Source: JACPLA01 sp035291905
GTDB lineage: Bacteria > Bacteroidota > Ignavibacteria > UBA10030
Length of the DNA stretch: 37,797 bases
NCBI GenBank assembly: GCA_035291905.1
Contig: DATDRF010000180.1
Location: forward strand, 1-37,797
Reading direction: 5' to 3'
The notes beneath the pieces are model-generated. The model had not been told where the DNA came from, searched no databases, and saw nothing but the letters and a program-made list of their open reading frames with translations. This document shows, one piece after another, positions 25,730 through 33,637 of the stretch; the first letter of the stretch is position 1; every line of letters starts with the position of its first letter. Both the position numbers and the translations under genes were made by a program.

Positions 25730-26704
25730 ATGAGAGCCATTATTCCCGTTGCAGGTGTCGGCAGCCGTCTCCGCCCGCACACCTATACGGTACCGAAAGT
25801 CCTGCTGAACGTCGCCGGCAAGCCCATCATCGGCCATATCCTCGACAAGGTCATCGAAAACGGCTTTGATGAGGCTACGATCGTCATTGGGTACCTCGGA
25901 GAGCAGATCAAGGAGTACATCCTTGAGCACTATTCCATCAAAGTGGATTTTGTTGAACAGGAAGAACGCCTCGGTCTCGGACATGCCATCTATCTCTCGC
26001 GTCACACCTTTTCCCGTTCCCCCATTCTTATCATTCTTGGGGACACGATCTTCGACGTGAACCTGAAGGAAATGATGAAGAACACGCACTCCGTCATCGG
26101 AGTCAAGAAAGTGGACGATCCGCGACGGTTCGGCGTGGCAGAAACGACAAACGGATACATTTCCAGGCTTGTCGAAAAACCCGAGGATCCGAAGAGCAAC
26201 CTTGCTGTCGTGGGCCTCTACTACGTGGCGCAGCCGCAGCTGCTGGTGGAATGCCTCAAAGAGATGATCAAAACCAATGCCCGGACAAAGGGTGAGTTTC
26301 AATTGACCGATGCCCTCCAGATGCTCATCGATCGCGGGGAAAAAATGACCACGTTCGACGTCGAGGGGTGGTACGATTGCGGAAAACCCGAGACTCTCCT
26401 CAAGACAAATCAGACGCTGCTCGCACGCGCACCGAAACCAAAAGCCTACGAAAGCGTTGTCGTTCGACCCCCGGTTTTCATCTCGCCTCAAGCCACGGTC
26501 AAGGACTCCGTCATCGGACCAAATACGACGATTGCAGAGGGTGCAACGGTGGAGAACGCCATCATTCGGAATTCCATCGTCAGTGAAGGCGCGCATGTAT
26601 CCCAGGCGCTGTTGGAGGATTCGATCGTCGGAAGCAACGCTCTCATCAAAGGAAGTTATAAGAGGATCAATATCGGAGATTCCTCGGAATTGGAATTCTA
26701 TTAG
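25730..26704 (+). CDS. Sugar-phosphate nucleotidyltransferase with C-terminal left-handed beta-helix
   Basis: A 324-residue NDP-sugar pyrophosphorylase. The N-terminal Rossmann-like domain carries GVGSRLRPHTYTVPKVLLNV and the metal-binding GDTIFD. The C-terminal part has hexapeptide repeats (SPQATVKDSVIGPNTTIAEGATVENAIIRNSIV). This layout is shared by glucose-1-phosphate thymidylyl-/uridylyl- and mannose-1-phosphate guanylyltransferases, and the nucleotide used is not certain. The ATG at 25730 begins the family signature exactly; the in-frame codons before it lie in the promoter and leader. Confidence 0.88.
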   Translation: MRAIIPVAGVGSRLRPHTYTVPKVLLNVAGKPIIGHILDKVIENGFDEATIVIGYLGEQIKEYILEHYSIKVDFVEQEERLGLGHAIYLSRHTFSRSPILIILGDTIFDVNLKEMMKNTHSVIGVKKVDDPRRFGVAETTNGYISRLVEKPEDPKSNLAVVGLYYVAQPQLLVECLKEMIKTNARTKGEFQLTDALQMLIDRGEKMTTFDVEGWYDCGKPETLLKTNQTLLARAPKPKAYESVVVRPPVFISPQATVKDSVIGPNTTIAEGATVENAIIRNSIVSEGAHVSQALLEDSIVGSNALIKGSYKRINIGDSSELEFY

Positions 26705-26719
26705 CCGTCGTTCCGCAGC

Positions 26720-26743
26720 CTGGCCCGCCTGTCGGCGGGCGGG
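26720..26743 (+). repeat. GC-rich hairpin with CTGGCCCG core after the nucleotidyltransferase
   Basis: CCCGCC (26724-26729), TGTC, GGCGGG (26734-26739) form a 6-bp stem, preceded by CTGG and followed by CGGG. The core matches the element at 10322-10361 in sequence and in its place shortly after a stop codon. It could slow or end transcription, but lacks a T-run. Confidence 0.45.
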
Positions 26744-26812
26744 TCTTCCCCTCAAAGACCCCTTGCTGCATAACCATCCTACATTCGATCACTATAATAC
26801 AGGATCACTTCT

Positions 26813-27955
26813 ATGAGGTATTTGTTCACTTCGGAGTCCGTTTCCGAGGGACATCCGGACAAGGTGGCCGATCAGATTTCTGACGCCGTTCTCGACGCGC
26901 TGCTGGCCCAGGACCCATATTCACGAGTCGCATGCGAGACTTTCGTTACGACAGGACTCGCACTGGTTGGCGGCGAGATCACAACCAATGGCTATATTGA
27001 AGTACAAGAGATCGTCCGCGGGGTTATTCGAGACATCGGATACACTGAAGCCGGAGTGGGATTCGATGCCGACTCCTGCTCGGTCATTTCGGCCATTCAT
27101 GCCCAGTCCCTCGATATCAAGCGCGGTGTGGACACCGGCGGTGCGGGTGATCAGGGAATGATGTTTGGATATGCATGCAGCGATACACCCCAGTATATGC
27201 CGATGCCAATTTTGTTTGCCCATCAGCTTGTTCAACGACTTGCCTCGATAAGAAAGAAGCAACCGAAGCTGATGCCGTATCTCCGGCCCGATGCCAAATC
27301 CCAGGTCACAATCGAATACGACGGCAAGAAGGCTGTCAGAGTTGACACTGTGGTCATTTCCACCCAACACACCCCCGATGCCGTCCAGAAACGGATCAGG
27401 GAAGATGTTATTGAACACGTTGTCGGACGCGTTATCCCTCAACATCTCCTTGAGAAGACCCGGTACTTTGTCAATCCGACGGGCCGGTTCGAGGTCGGAG
27501 GGCCGCACGGCGACAGCGGATTAACGGGACGAAAGATCATCGTTGACACATATGGCGGACGTGCACCGCACGGCGGGGGAGCGTTTTCAGGAAAAGACCC
27601 CACGAAGGTTGATCGCAGCGCAGCGTACGCCGCCCGCCATCTCGCGAAGAATATTGTCGCTGCCGGTCTTGCCTCGGAGTGTCAGATCCAGGTGGCCTAC
27701 GCCATCGGAGTGGCTGAACCCGTTTCGATTCATGTCCAGACGTTTGGCACCGGAAGAATTCCCGACCAACAGATAGGCGAGATAGTGAAAAAAGAAATAG
27801 ACATGACACCCCGCGGGATCATAAAGAGACTGAATCTTCGCCGGCCTATCTATAGAAAGACTGCCGCATACGGACACTTCGGACGGAATGAGAAAGATTT
27901 TACGTGGGAGAAGCTGGATTTGGTGGGAGTATTGAGGAAAGCGGTTAGAGGTTAG
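26813..27955 (+). CDS. metK: S-adenosylmethionine synthetase
   Basis: Makes S-adenosylmethionine from methionine and ATP. The 380-residue sequence has SVSEGHPDKVADQISD at the N-terminus, GAGDQGMMFGYA (nucleotide binding), and GGGAFSGKDPTKVDRSAAY. It is paired with ahcY downstream, so production and recycling of the methyl donor are side by side. The last codons (GTT AGA GGT TAG) are made of the repeat that flanks the inserted four-helix-bundle gene, so the C-terminal residues VRG and the stop codon may come from the insertion. Confidence 0.97.
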   Translation: MRYLFTSESVSEGHPDKVADQISDAVLDALLAQDPYSRVACETFVTTGLALVGGEITTNGYIEVQEIVRGVIRDIGYTEAGVGFDADSCSVISAIHAQSLDIKRGVDTGGAGDQGMMFGYACSDTPQYMPMPILFAHQLVQRLASIRKKQPKLMPYLRPDAKSQVTIEYDGKKAVRVDTVVISTQHTPDAVQKRIREDVIEHVVGRVIPQHLLEKTRYFVNPTGRFEVGGPHGDSGLTGRKIIVDTYGGRAPHGGGAFSGKDPTKVDRSAAYAARHLAKNIVAAGLASECQIQVAYAIGVAEPVSIHVQTFGTGRIPDQQIGEIVKKEIDMTPRGIIKRLNLRRPIYRKTAAYGHFGRNEKDFTWEKLDLVGVLRKAVRG

Positions 27956-27963
27956 TGGTAAGT
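27944..27963 (+). repeat. Left arm of the metK/ahcY cassette
   Basis: A G/T-rich stretch of GTTAGTGG-type quasi-repeats that starts inside the final metK codons. It pairs with 28399-28419 at 19 of 20 positions with one bulged base. Related units continue to about 27987. Confidence 0.75.
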
Positions 27964-28002
27964 GAGTTAGTGGTTATTGGTTGGTAAGTTCGTGGGGACT
28001 CA

Positions 28003-28389
28003 ATGGGGGAATTGAAATATAGTTTTGAAAAGTTGGATGTCTACATCAAGGCGCGGGAGTTTCGGAAGAAGATTTATGGGCTCGTGAAGAAACTGCCCAA
28101 GGGAGAGGAGTTTGCTTTGGCTCCGCAAATGCGCAGAGCTGCAATATCCCTTACCAACAACATAGCTGAAGGTCATGGCAGATTTCATTTTCAGGAGAGT
28201 ATTCAGTTCTTCCGTCATTCAAGGGGTTCTCTTCAGGAGCTCCTTGACGACATCAACATTTGCATTGACGAACAATATTCAGACATCGAGAAACTTGAAC
28301 TCTTAAAGCGGGAGGGTTTCGACCTGCTTCACAGTATCAACGGATTCATTGCATATATGCGAAATCAGAAATTGAGACAATCAAACTAA
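28003..28389 (+). CDS. Four-helix-bundle protein (23S rRNA intervening-sequence/S23 family)
   Basis: The 128-residue, all-helical protein shows the family pattern: FEKLDVYIKAREFRKKIYGLVKK at the start, LAPQMRRAAISLTNNIAEGHGR in helix 2, FRHSRGSLQELLDDI in helix 3, and a final helix with LLHSINGFIAYMRN. Relatives are encoded inside 23S rRNA intervening sequences of Leptospira and others; many more are free-standing, with no firm biochemical role. The ATG at 28003 is preceded by GTGGGGAC. It interrupts the metK-ahcY pair and is flanked by inverted repeats. Confidence 0.88.
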   Translation: MGELKYSFEKLDVYIKAREFRKKIYGLVKKLPKGEEFALAPQMRRAAISLTNNIAEGHGRFHFQESIQFFRHSRGSLQELLDDINICIDEQYSDIEKLELLKREGFDLLHSINGFIAYMRNQKLRQSN

Positions 28390-28398
28390 CCACCTACA

Positions 28399-28419
28399 AC
28401 TAACCACTAACCTACTAAC
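28399..28419 (+). repeat. Right arm of the metK/ahcY cassette
   Basis: The C/A-rich reverse complement of the left arm; CTAACCAC-type units run from the four-helix-bundle stop codon (28386) to 28419. The ahcY ATG follows 12 nt later. Confidence 0.75.
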
Positions 28420-28431
28420 TCTTCTGAACCA

Positions 28432-29712
28432 ATGGACGAAAAACAGGGTGTCTACAAAGTAAAAGACCTCTCGATGGCCAAAGAGGGACGACTGAGAATT
28501 GAATGGGCCGAATCACGAATGCCGGTGCTCATGGCGCTTCGCGAGAAATACCGGAAGACCAAGCCTCTGAAAGGATACAAGATCGCCGGATGTCTGCATG
28601 TCACGAAAGAGACGGCGGTTTTGGTCAAGACTTTCATTGAGGCTGGTGCGCAAGTGAGCTGGAGCGGATGCAACCCGCTCTCCACGCAAGACGACATTGC
28701 TGCAGCCCTTGCTGCGGACGGAGTCTCCATCTATGCATGGCACGGCATGAACGTCAAGGAATTCTATTGGTGCATCGAGGAGTCGCTGAAGATGCAGCCG
28801 AACCTCACACTTGACGACGGCGCCGATCTCATCTTCACCATCCATAACAAATATCCTGAGATGGCAACCAAAAGCGTGATCGGCGGGACGGAAGAGACGA
28901 CAACCGGCGTGCAGCGCCTCCGGGCGATGGCACACGACGGCGCGTTGAAATACCCCGTTATCGCCGTCAACGATGCGGAAACAAAATGGGATTTTGACAA
29001 CGTGTACGGAACAGGACAATCGACGCTGGACGGAATTCTGCGGGCCACGAGCGTCCTCCTCGCAGGAAAGAACTTCGTTGTGGCCGGATTCGGCCATTGC
29101 GGGCGGGGTGTTACCCTTCGGGCAAAAGGTCTCGGGGCAAATGTCATTGTGACCGAAATAAAGCCGACTGCTGCACTCAAGGCGACGCTTGAAGGATTCA
29201 GGGTCATGCCGATGGACGAAGCGGCGAAGATCGGCGACATTTTCGTGACTGCGACCGGAGTGAAGGACGTGATTGTCGATCGGCATTTCAAGGTCATGCG
29301 CGAAGGAGCGATCGTCTGCAACACCGGCCACTATGATTGCGAGATCAACATCTCTCACCTGAAGAAGGCGTCGAAATCATTCAGGACGGTTCGTTCCGAC
29401 AACGAGGAGTACACGCTGAAAAATGGGAAACACATTTATCTGCTGGCCCAGGGACGTTTAGTCAACCTTGCGGCGGCGGAAGGGCATCCGTCAGAGGTCA
29501 TGGACATGTCATTCGCGAACCAGTTCATGTCGCAGCTGCGGCTGGCCGAACTCCACAAGAAGGGGACGAGGCTGGAGAACCGCGTATACGATATCCCGGC
29601 CGAGCAGGATCAGGAGATCGCGGGCGTGAAGTTGAGCACCCAGACGTTGAAGATCGACCGGTTGACACCGGAGCAGATCAAGTACATCAGCGATTACTCA
29701 TCCGGTACATGA
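28432..29712 (+). CDS. ahcY: Adenosylhomocysteinase
   Basis: NAD-dependent hydrolysis of S-adenosylhomocysteine to adenosine and homocysteine, recycling the by-product of SAM methylations. The 426-residue sequence includes WSGCNPLSTQDDIAAAL, the NAD-binding VVAGFGHCGRGV and TGHYDCEI. It is the shorter form lacking the insert of about 40 residues found in many bacterial enzymes. It lies downstream of metK, separated by the cassette, and is followed by a strong terminator. The upstream sequence before ATG lacks a clear Shine-Dalgarno. Confidence 0.96.
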   Translation: MDEKQGVYKVKDLSMAKEGRLRIEWAESRMPVLMALREKYRKTKPLKGYKIAGCLHVTKETAVLVKTFIEAGAQVSWSGCNPLSTQDDIAAALAADGVSIYAWHGMNVKEFYWCIEESLKMQPNLTLDDGADLIFTIHNKYPEMATKSVIGGTEETTTGVQRLRAMAHDGALKYPVIAVNDAETKWDFDNVYGTGQSTLDGILRATSVLLAGKNFVVAGFGHCGRGVTLRAKGLGANVIVTEIKPTAALKATLEGFRVMPMDEAAKIGDIFVTATGVKDVIVDRHFKVMREGAIVCNTGHYDCEINISHLKKASKSFRTVRSDNEEYTLKNGKHIYLLAQGRLVNLAAAEGHPSEVMDMSFANQFMSQLRLAELHKKGTRLENRVYDIPAEQDQEIAGVKLSTQTLKIDRLTPEQIKYISDYSSGT

Positions 29713-29735
29713 CGTTTTCGATTCACGATCATCTC

Positions 29736-29763
29736 AAGGCGGCCCTGTGGCCGCCTTTTTTTT
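29736..29763 (+). terminator. Intrinsic terminator after ahcY
   Basis: AAGGCGGCC, a CTGT loop and GGCCGCCTT, followed by a run of T residues ending at 29763: a textbook factor-independent terminator 24 bp past the ahcY stop. It closes the nucleotidyltransferase-metK-ahcY region and separates it from the ACR3 gene. Confidence 0.92.
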
Positions 29764-29779
29764 ACTCAGCACCTTATCC

Positions 29780-29810
29780 ACCTTCCGAAGGTTGGAAACC
29801 TTCGGAAGGT
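29780..29810. repeat. Perfect 14-bp inverted repeat upstream of ACR3
   Basis: ACCTTCCGAAGGTT, GGA, then its exact reverse complement. Each arm is also nearly palindromic in itself (CCTTC.GAAGG). It lies 17 bp after the ahcY terminator and 65 bp before the ACR3 ATG. It could be a dispersed hairpin repeat, an operator, or a leader structure; there is no T-run. Confidence 0.7.
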
Positions 29811-29875
29811 CACCATGGCACAAATTGACAAAGTCACAAAAAAGGGATAAGATAACGCAGCGAAGAAGCAGACGC

Positions 29876-30952
29876 ATGGCTGCCATCAGAAAACAACTCT
29901 CTTTCCTCGACAGATATCTTACACTTTGGATCTTCCTCTCAATGGCGGCCGGAGTCCTTCTCGGCTATGCCTTCCCCACCATCGCTCATTTTTGGGATAC
30001 GTTCAAATCAGGGACAACCAATATTCCGATAGCGATCGGACTGATCCTCATGATGTATCCTCCGTTGGCCAAGGTTCGTTACGAAGAACTGCCCAATGTC
30101 TTCAGGAACATCCGTCTTCTCGTTTTGTCCCTGATTCAAAACTGGATCGTCGGTCCCGTCGTCATGTTTCTGCTGGCAATCGTGTTTCTGCCCGACATGC
30201 CTGAGATGATGGTTGGTGTAATCCTAGTGGGACTTGCCCGGTGCATCGCAATGGTGCTTGTCTGGAATGACCTGGCGAAGGGCGACTCAGAGCTTGCAGC
30301 CGGGTTGGTCGCTTTTAACGCTCTGTTTCAGGTACTCCTCTACTCGTTCTATGCCTATTTCTTTATCACAATTCTTCCACCTTTGTTTGGACTCAGCGGG
30401 GCAATTGTACAAATCTCCATCGGAGAAATCGCTATCACAGTCCTGATCTACCTGGGCATTCCCTTTGCGGCCGGCATGATAACCCGATTGATTCTTGTCA
30501 ATCTCAAGACCAAGGATTGGTACCATCAGAAATTCATTCCAAAGATCTCTCCCGTGACCCCGTTCGCTCTTCTCTTTACCGTTATTGTCATGTTTTCACT
30601 GAAGGGCGAAGTCATCGTTCAATTGCCTTTTGACGTCGTTCGAGCCGCAATTCCCTACTCTATTTATTTCGCATCCATGTTCTTTGTTACGTTCTACCTT
30701 GCACGGCGAATGGGGACCACCTATCCCAAGACAACAACCGTTGCCTTCACCGCCGGGAGCAACGATTTTGAGCTTGCGATCGCAGTCGCGGTTTCTGTAT
30801 TTGGAATCAACTCCACAGCCGCTTTTGCCACCGTCGTAGGCCCGCTTGTAGAAGTACCTGTCCTCATCAGTCTTGTCAATGTATCGTTATGGTTTCGGAA
30901 GAAGTATTTTCCACGGGAAGAGCAAGAGTCGCCGGAAACAGAAGCCCCATGA
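29876..30952 (+). CDS. acr3: ACR3-family arsenite efflux transporter
   Basis: Inner-membrane exporter of arsenite (sometimes antimonite) driven by the proton gradient. The 358-residue, ten-helix sequence has IPIAIGLILMMYPPLAKVRYEEL, the conserved helix-4 Cys123 in GLARCIAMVLVWNDLAKGD, and the helix-9 Glu299 in FTAGSNDFELAIAVAV, both needed for transport in studied members. The ATG at 29876 begins the family-like MAAIRKQLSFLDRYLTLW; upstream in-frame sequence crosses the terminator and palindrome. No arsR or arsC is adjacent. An aquaporin gene follows 58 bp downstream. Confidence 0.93.
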   Translation: MAAIRKQLSFLDRYLTLWIFLSMAAGVLLGYAFPTIAHFWDTFKSGTTNIPIAIGLILMMYPPLAKVRYEELPNVFRNIRLLVLSLIQNWIVGPVVMFLLAIVFLPDMPEMMVGVILVGLARCIAMVLVWNDLAKGDSELAAGLVAFNALFQVLLYSFYAYFFITILPPLFGLSGAIVQISIGEIAITVLIYLGIPFAAGMITRLILVNLKTKDWYHQKFIPKISPVTPFALLFTVIVMFSLKGEVIVQLPFDVVRAAIPYSIYFASMFFVTFYLARRMGTTYPKTTTVAFTAGSNDFELAIAVAVSVFGINSTAAFATVVGPLVEVPVLISLVNVSLWFRKKYFPREEQESPETEAP

Positions 30953-31010
30953 TCAATTCGCTCTTCATATGTTTCCTGTGCACATGTTTGATCATGAAAG
31001 GAGTCGCAGA

Positions 31011-31673
31011 ATGAATCGCAAGGCCCTGGTTGCTGAATTCATTTCAACATTTGCCCTGGTGTTCGTTGGTGTGGGGGCAATCGCCGTTGACAACATGATT
31101 GGAGGAAAATCCGGGTTGGTTGGAATTGCCCTTGCCCATGGGCTCGTCATCGCTGTTATGGTGAGTGCCACAATGGCCATCAGCGGGGGCCACATCAATC
31201 CCGCGGTCACGATCGGTGCTTGGGCCGCAAAGAAGATCGACACGGTAAACGCGATCGGGTATATATTGGCTCAGTGCTTAGGAGCTGTAGTCGCGGCATT
31301 CCTCATCAAATTCGCAGTACCCGTCGAGGTGCTCAGCGCGGTGCATATGGGAACGCCGGAACTGGGAAATGGCATAAGCGTGAGCCAGGGGATCGTCACT
31401 GAAGTTATCCTTACCTTCTTTCTCATGTTCGCTGTCTACGCCACAGGTATTGACCGCCGTGCCCCGAAAGTGGGGGGATTGTTTATCGGACTCACCGTGA
31501 CACTGGACATTCTCATGGGAGGACCAATCACAGGCGCGGCAATGAACCCCGCCCGGCACCTCGGGCCGGCACTGATGGGCGGACCGACGGAACACATCTG
31601 GCTCTACTGGGTCGCGCCGGTTGCAGGAGCGGTTCTCGCAGCCCTCGTGTATAAGTGGACACTCGAAGAATAG
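31011..31673 (+). CDS. Aquaporin/MIP-family channel with H-I-A-R selectivity filter
   Basis: A six-helix channel of 220 residues. The two half-helix motifs are GGHINPAVT (Asn63) and GAAMNPARHLGPAL (Asn179). Aligning to AqpZ puts the four filter residues at His43, Ile167, Ala176 and Arg182, unlike Phe-His-Thr-Arg of AqpZ and similar to plant tonoplast TIP proteins, several of which pass ammonia, peroxide or urea as well as water. The start ATG has AAAGGAG at good distance. It lies just after ACR3, which invites a role in arsenite or other neutral-solute movement. Confidence 0.88.
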   Translation: MNRKALVAEFISTFALVFVGVGAIAVDNMIGGKSGLVGIALAHGLVIAVMVSATMAISGGHINPAVTIGAWAAKKIDTVNAIGYILAQCLGAVVAAFLIKFAVPVEVLSAVHMGTPELGNGISVSQGIVTEVILTFFLMFAVYATGIDRRAPKVGGLFIGLTVTLDILMGGPITGAAMNPARHLGPALMGGPTEHIWLYWVAPVAGAVLAALVYKWTLEE

Positions 31674-31717
31674 AGCAACCGCAACGATCTCCTTTTTCCC
31701 TACTGAAAGATGATGCC

Positions 31718-32689
31718 ATGACCTCATTATCACTTGCCCCTATGACGCTTGGGGATATTTTCGATCGCCTGTTCAAACTGATCGGAAAAACCTGGCTCCG
31801 CAATCTGACCATTGCTGCGATCATTCTCGGCCCTGCCGCACTGATCATGGGGGCCTCGGCAGACATGGGATTTTCGCAGCTGGCGGATCTGCTGGAAAGC
31901 GAGCAAGGCCTCGAAGACGTCACAACGGCCGAGTTATCCACATTCCTGGGCTTTGCCCTTTGGTTCGCAATTGGGTTGACACTCATGGTAATCGGAAGCG
32001 TTATTGTCACGGTTGCGGTGACGATCGTCGGATGTGCCGAGATAAGCGGTGAGTCGCTCTCATGGCAGGAGGCTCTCAGCAGAACATTCCATGTCCGCGT
32101 CGTCAAAGTCATTGGACAGTACATTCTTGAAGGAGCCATGCTTACGGCGATCGTGGTGATTCCTTACGCACTCTTGATCATCGGAATCGCTGCCGACTCT
32201 GTTGCCCTTGGATTTCTCGGCGGCTTGCTCATTGTTGCCGCCATTCTCTTTGCCGTGTACCTCGGAATCAGTTTCGCGTTCACAATCCCTGCGATCAGCT
32301 GGGAAGATGCCGACGTCATTGAATCGTTCAGGCGCAGCTGGAGACTCGTGAAAGGCAACTGGTGGCGCACATTCGGAATCCTCATTCTCATGGGAATGAT
32401 GGTGAGTTTTGCGGTTTCGATCATCATGACTCCGCTCTATCTGATTTTTCTTTGGGATTTCTTTCGGGCTTATTTCGACATACTCTCGTCCATCGAAGAG
32501 GGCGTGAACAATCCCGCGGTTTTCGTCACCATGATAAAGTCACTCGGGTTTGGGATAGGAATTCTGTCCGGGATTTCCTCGATCATCCAGCTCATCGTGA
32601 CGCCGTTGTATTCTGTTGTGATGTACTTTGATCTGCGCGCCCGCAGGGGAGAATTTTCGCAACCCTCCTCCGGCGTCACCGTCCCCTAG
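31718..32689 (+). CDS. Multi-spanning membrane protein (GPDPase membrane-domain-like), function unknown
   Basis: A 323-residue protein with an amphipathic start (LSLAPMTLGDIFDRLFKLIGK), typical of a broad family with LSxGExxDRxFxLYRKxF-like N-termini, followed by about six hydrophobic helices (for example LTIAAIILGPAALIMG, LMVIGSVIVTVAVTIVG, TFGILILMGMMVSFAV). The loop SWEDADVIESFRRSWRLVKGNWWR is the conserved part of this family. No catalytic residues are evident. It lies 44 bp after the aquaporin and 9 bp before the CPBP gene; a role in membrane or envelope maintenance is only a guess. Confidence 0.7.
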   Translation: MTSLSLAPMTLGDIFDRLFKLIGKTWLRNLTIAAIILGPAALIMGASADMGFSQLADLLESEQGLEDVTTAELSTFLGFALWFAIGLTLMVIGSVIVTVAVTIVGCAEISGESLSWQEALSRTFHVRVVKVIGQYILEGAMLTAIVVIPYALLIIGIAADSVALGFLGGLLIVAAILFAVYLGISFAFTIPAISWEDADVIESFRRSWRLVKGNWWRTFGILILMGMMVSFAVSIIMTPLYLIFLWDFFRAYFDILSSIEEGVNNPAVFVTMIKSLGFGIGILSGISSIIQLIVTPLYSVVMYFDLRARRGEFSQPSSGVTVP

Positions 32690-32698
32690 CCCCGGATC

Positions 32699-33637
32699 AT
32701 GGCTGATCCACTTTTCGAACAACATCAGTCCGAGAACCTCGACGGTTCATGGGAACGGAACGGCCGAAGCCCGAACACATCTGCCCTTCTCGGTCTTCTG
32801 GGCATCGGAGTCCTCTATTTCAACGGTCAGTCGTTTCTCGCTCTTGCGGCCGTTGGCCTGGTGAGACTGTCCGGGGGGGATACAGGTTCCTCATTCGACA
32901 GCCTGTTGACCTCGTTTCAATCGTATGTCGGCCCCCTTCGAATCGTGGTCTTCATCTCACAGTTCGCCTTGATGCTTGCTCCCACTCTGATCCTCATCAA
33001 ACGCTGGCATTCCTCACATGTGAGAGCCTATGTTCGGCTCACCCGCGGTTCATTGACGGATGTTCTGCTGGCGGTTCTCGTGACTGTGTCCTTTCTTCCT
33101 GCGGGAAACTATGTCGCAGAGGAATTCATCCGCCAGCTCCGGATCCCCGAGAAACTCATGCAAATGAATGCGGAGATCTTCACTTCGCGCTCACCCGCGG
33201 AGTTTCTCTGGCTGGTCGTTGTCGTCTGTGTTACTCCCGCCTTGTGCGAAGAGTTGTTTTTTCGGGGGTATATCCAGCGGACCTTTGAGCGCACGATGGA
33301 TTGGCGGAGCGTCATTCTGGTCGGGGCGATCTTCGGCCTTTTTCATTTCAATCCGCTCGGACTTCTGACCCTCGCAGTCCTGGGAATGCTGCTGGGGTAT
33401 TTCTTCTATCGCAGCCAGAGCATCCTCCCCTCAATGGCTGCTCATTTCACCAATAACTTCATTGCCGTCGCCGCCCTCTACCTCACCTCGGATGGAACTC
33501 CCCTTTTCTCTGCGGGAACCATACCTCTGTGGCTTGTTGCGGTGACCTTGCCGGCCGGGATCGGATTGCTTTATCTCTATCATTCACACACGGCGTTTCG
33601 TTTTGCCACCCGCTCTCCCCATGAAACCGGCGGGTAA
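32699..33637 (+). CDS. CPBP-family intramembrane metalloprotease
   Basis: A 312-residue membrane protein with the three CPBP (Abi, Rce1-like) motifs: CEELFFRGYIQR, FGLFHFNPLG and AAHFTNNFIA. These supply the Glu and His residues of an intramembrane glutamate/metal-type protease. About seven hydrophobic helices surround them. Substrates in bacteria are mostly unknown, with roles ranging from bacteriocin immunity to prenyl-protein processing in eukaryotes. Its 3' end overlaps the start of the hydrolase gene, suggesting co-translation. Confidence 0.88.
   Translation: MADPLFEQHQSENLDGSWERNGRSPNTSALLGLLGIGVLYFNGQSFLALAAVGLVRLSGGDTGSSFDSLLTSFQSYVGPLRIVVFISQFALMLAPTLILIKRWHSSHVRAYVRLTRGSLTDVLLAVLVTVSFLPAGNYVAEEFIRQLRIPEKLMQMNAEIFTSRSPAEFLWLVVVVCVTPALCEELFFRGYIQRTFERTMDWRSVILVGAIFGLFHFNPLGLLTLAVLGMLLGYFFYRSQSILPSMAAHFTNNFIAVAALYLTSDGTPLFSAGTIPLWLVAVTLPAGIGLLYLYHSHTAFRFATRSPHETGG

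Larger units (their letters stand above)
27944..28419 (+). mobile_element. Four-helix-bundle cassette with inverted terminal repeats, between metK and ahcY
   Basis: The unit consists of a left arm, the S23-type gene at 28003-28389 and a right arm that begins at that gene's stop codon. Arms of about 20 nt are near-perfect inverted repeats made of GTTAGTGG-like units found nowhere else in the window. The transcript would form a stem with the gene in the loop, as in 23S rRNA intervening sequences. Calling it a mobile element is an inference from the structure and from the second cassette at 35760-36207. Confidence 0.5.

Noticed and set aside
26793..26798. Perfect TATAAT before metK
   Set aside because: No -35 hexamer exists at 16-18 bp, and the transcript would have only about 7-8 nt before the ATG. 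It may still be a weak promoter, but support is too thin.
27944..27987. Tandem GTTAGTGG units as a CRISPR or minisatellite
   Set aside because: Units are irregular, have no unique spacers and are mirrored as a reverse complement beyond the gene, which fits inverted arms rather than a direct array.
30968..30992. TATGTTTC and CATGTTTG before the aquaporin as Bacteroidota -7 boxes
   Set aside because: Each has one mismatch to TAnnTTTG and no TTTG at 19-21 bp upstream. The gene is more simply read through from ACR3.
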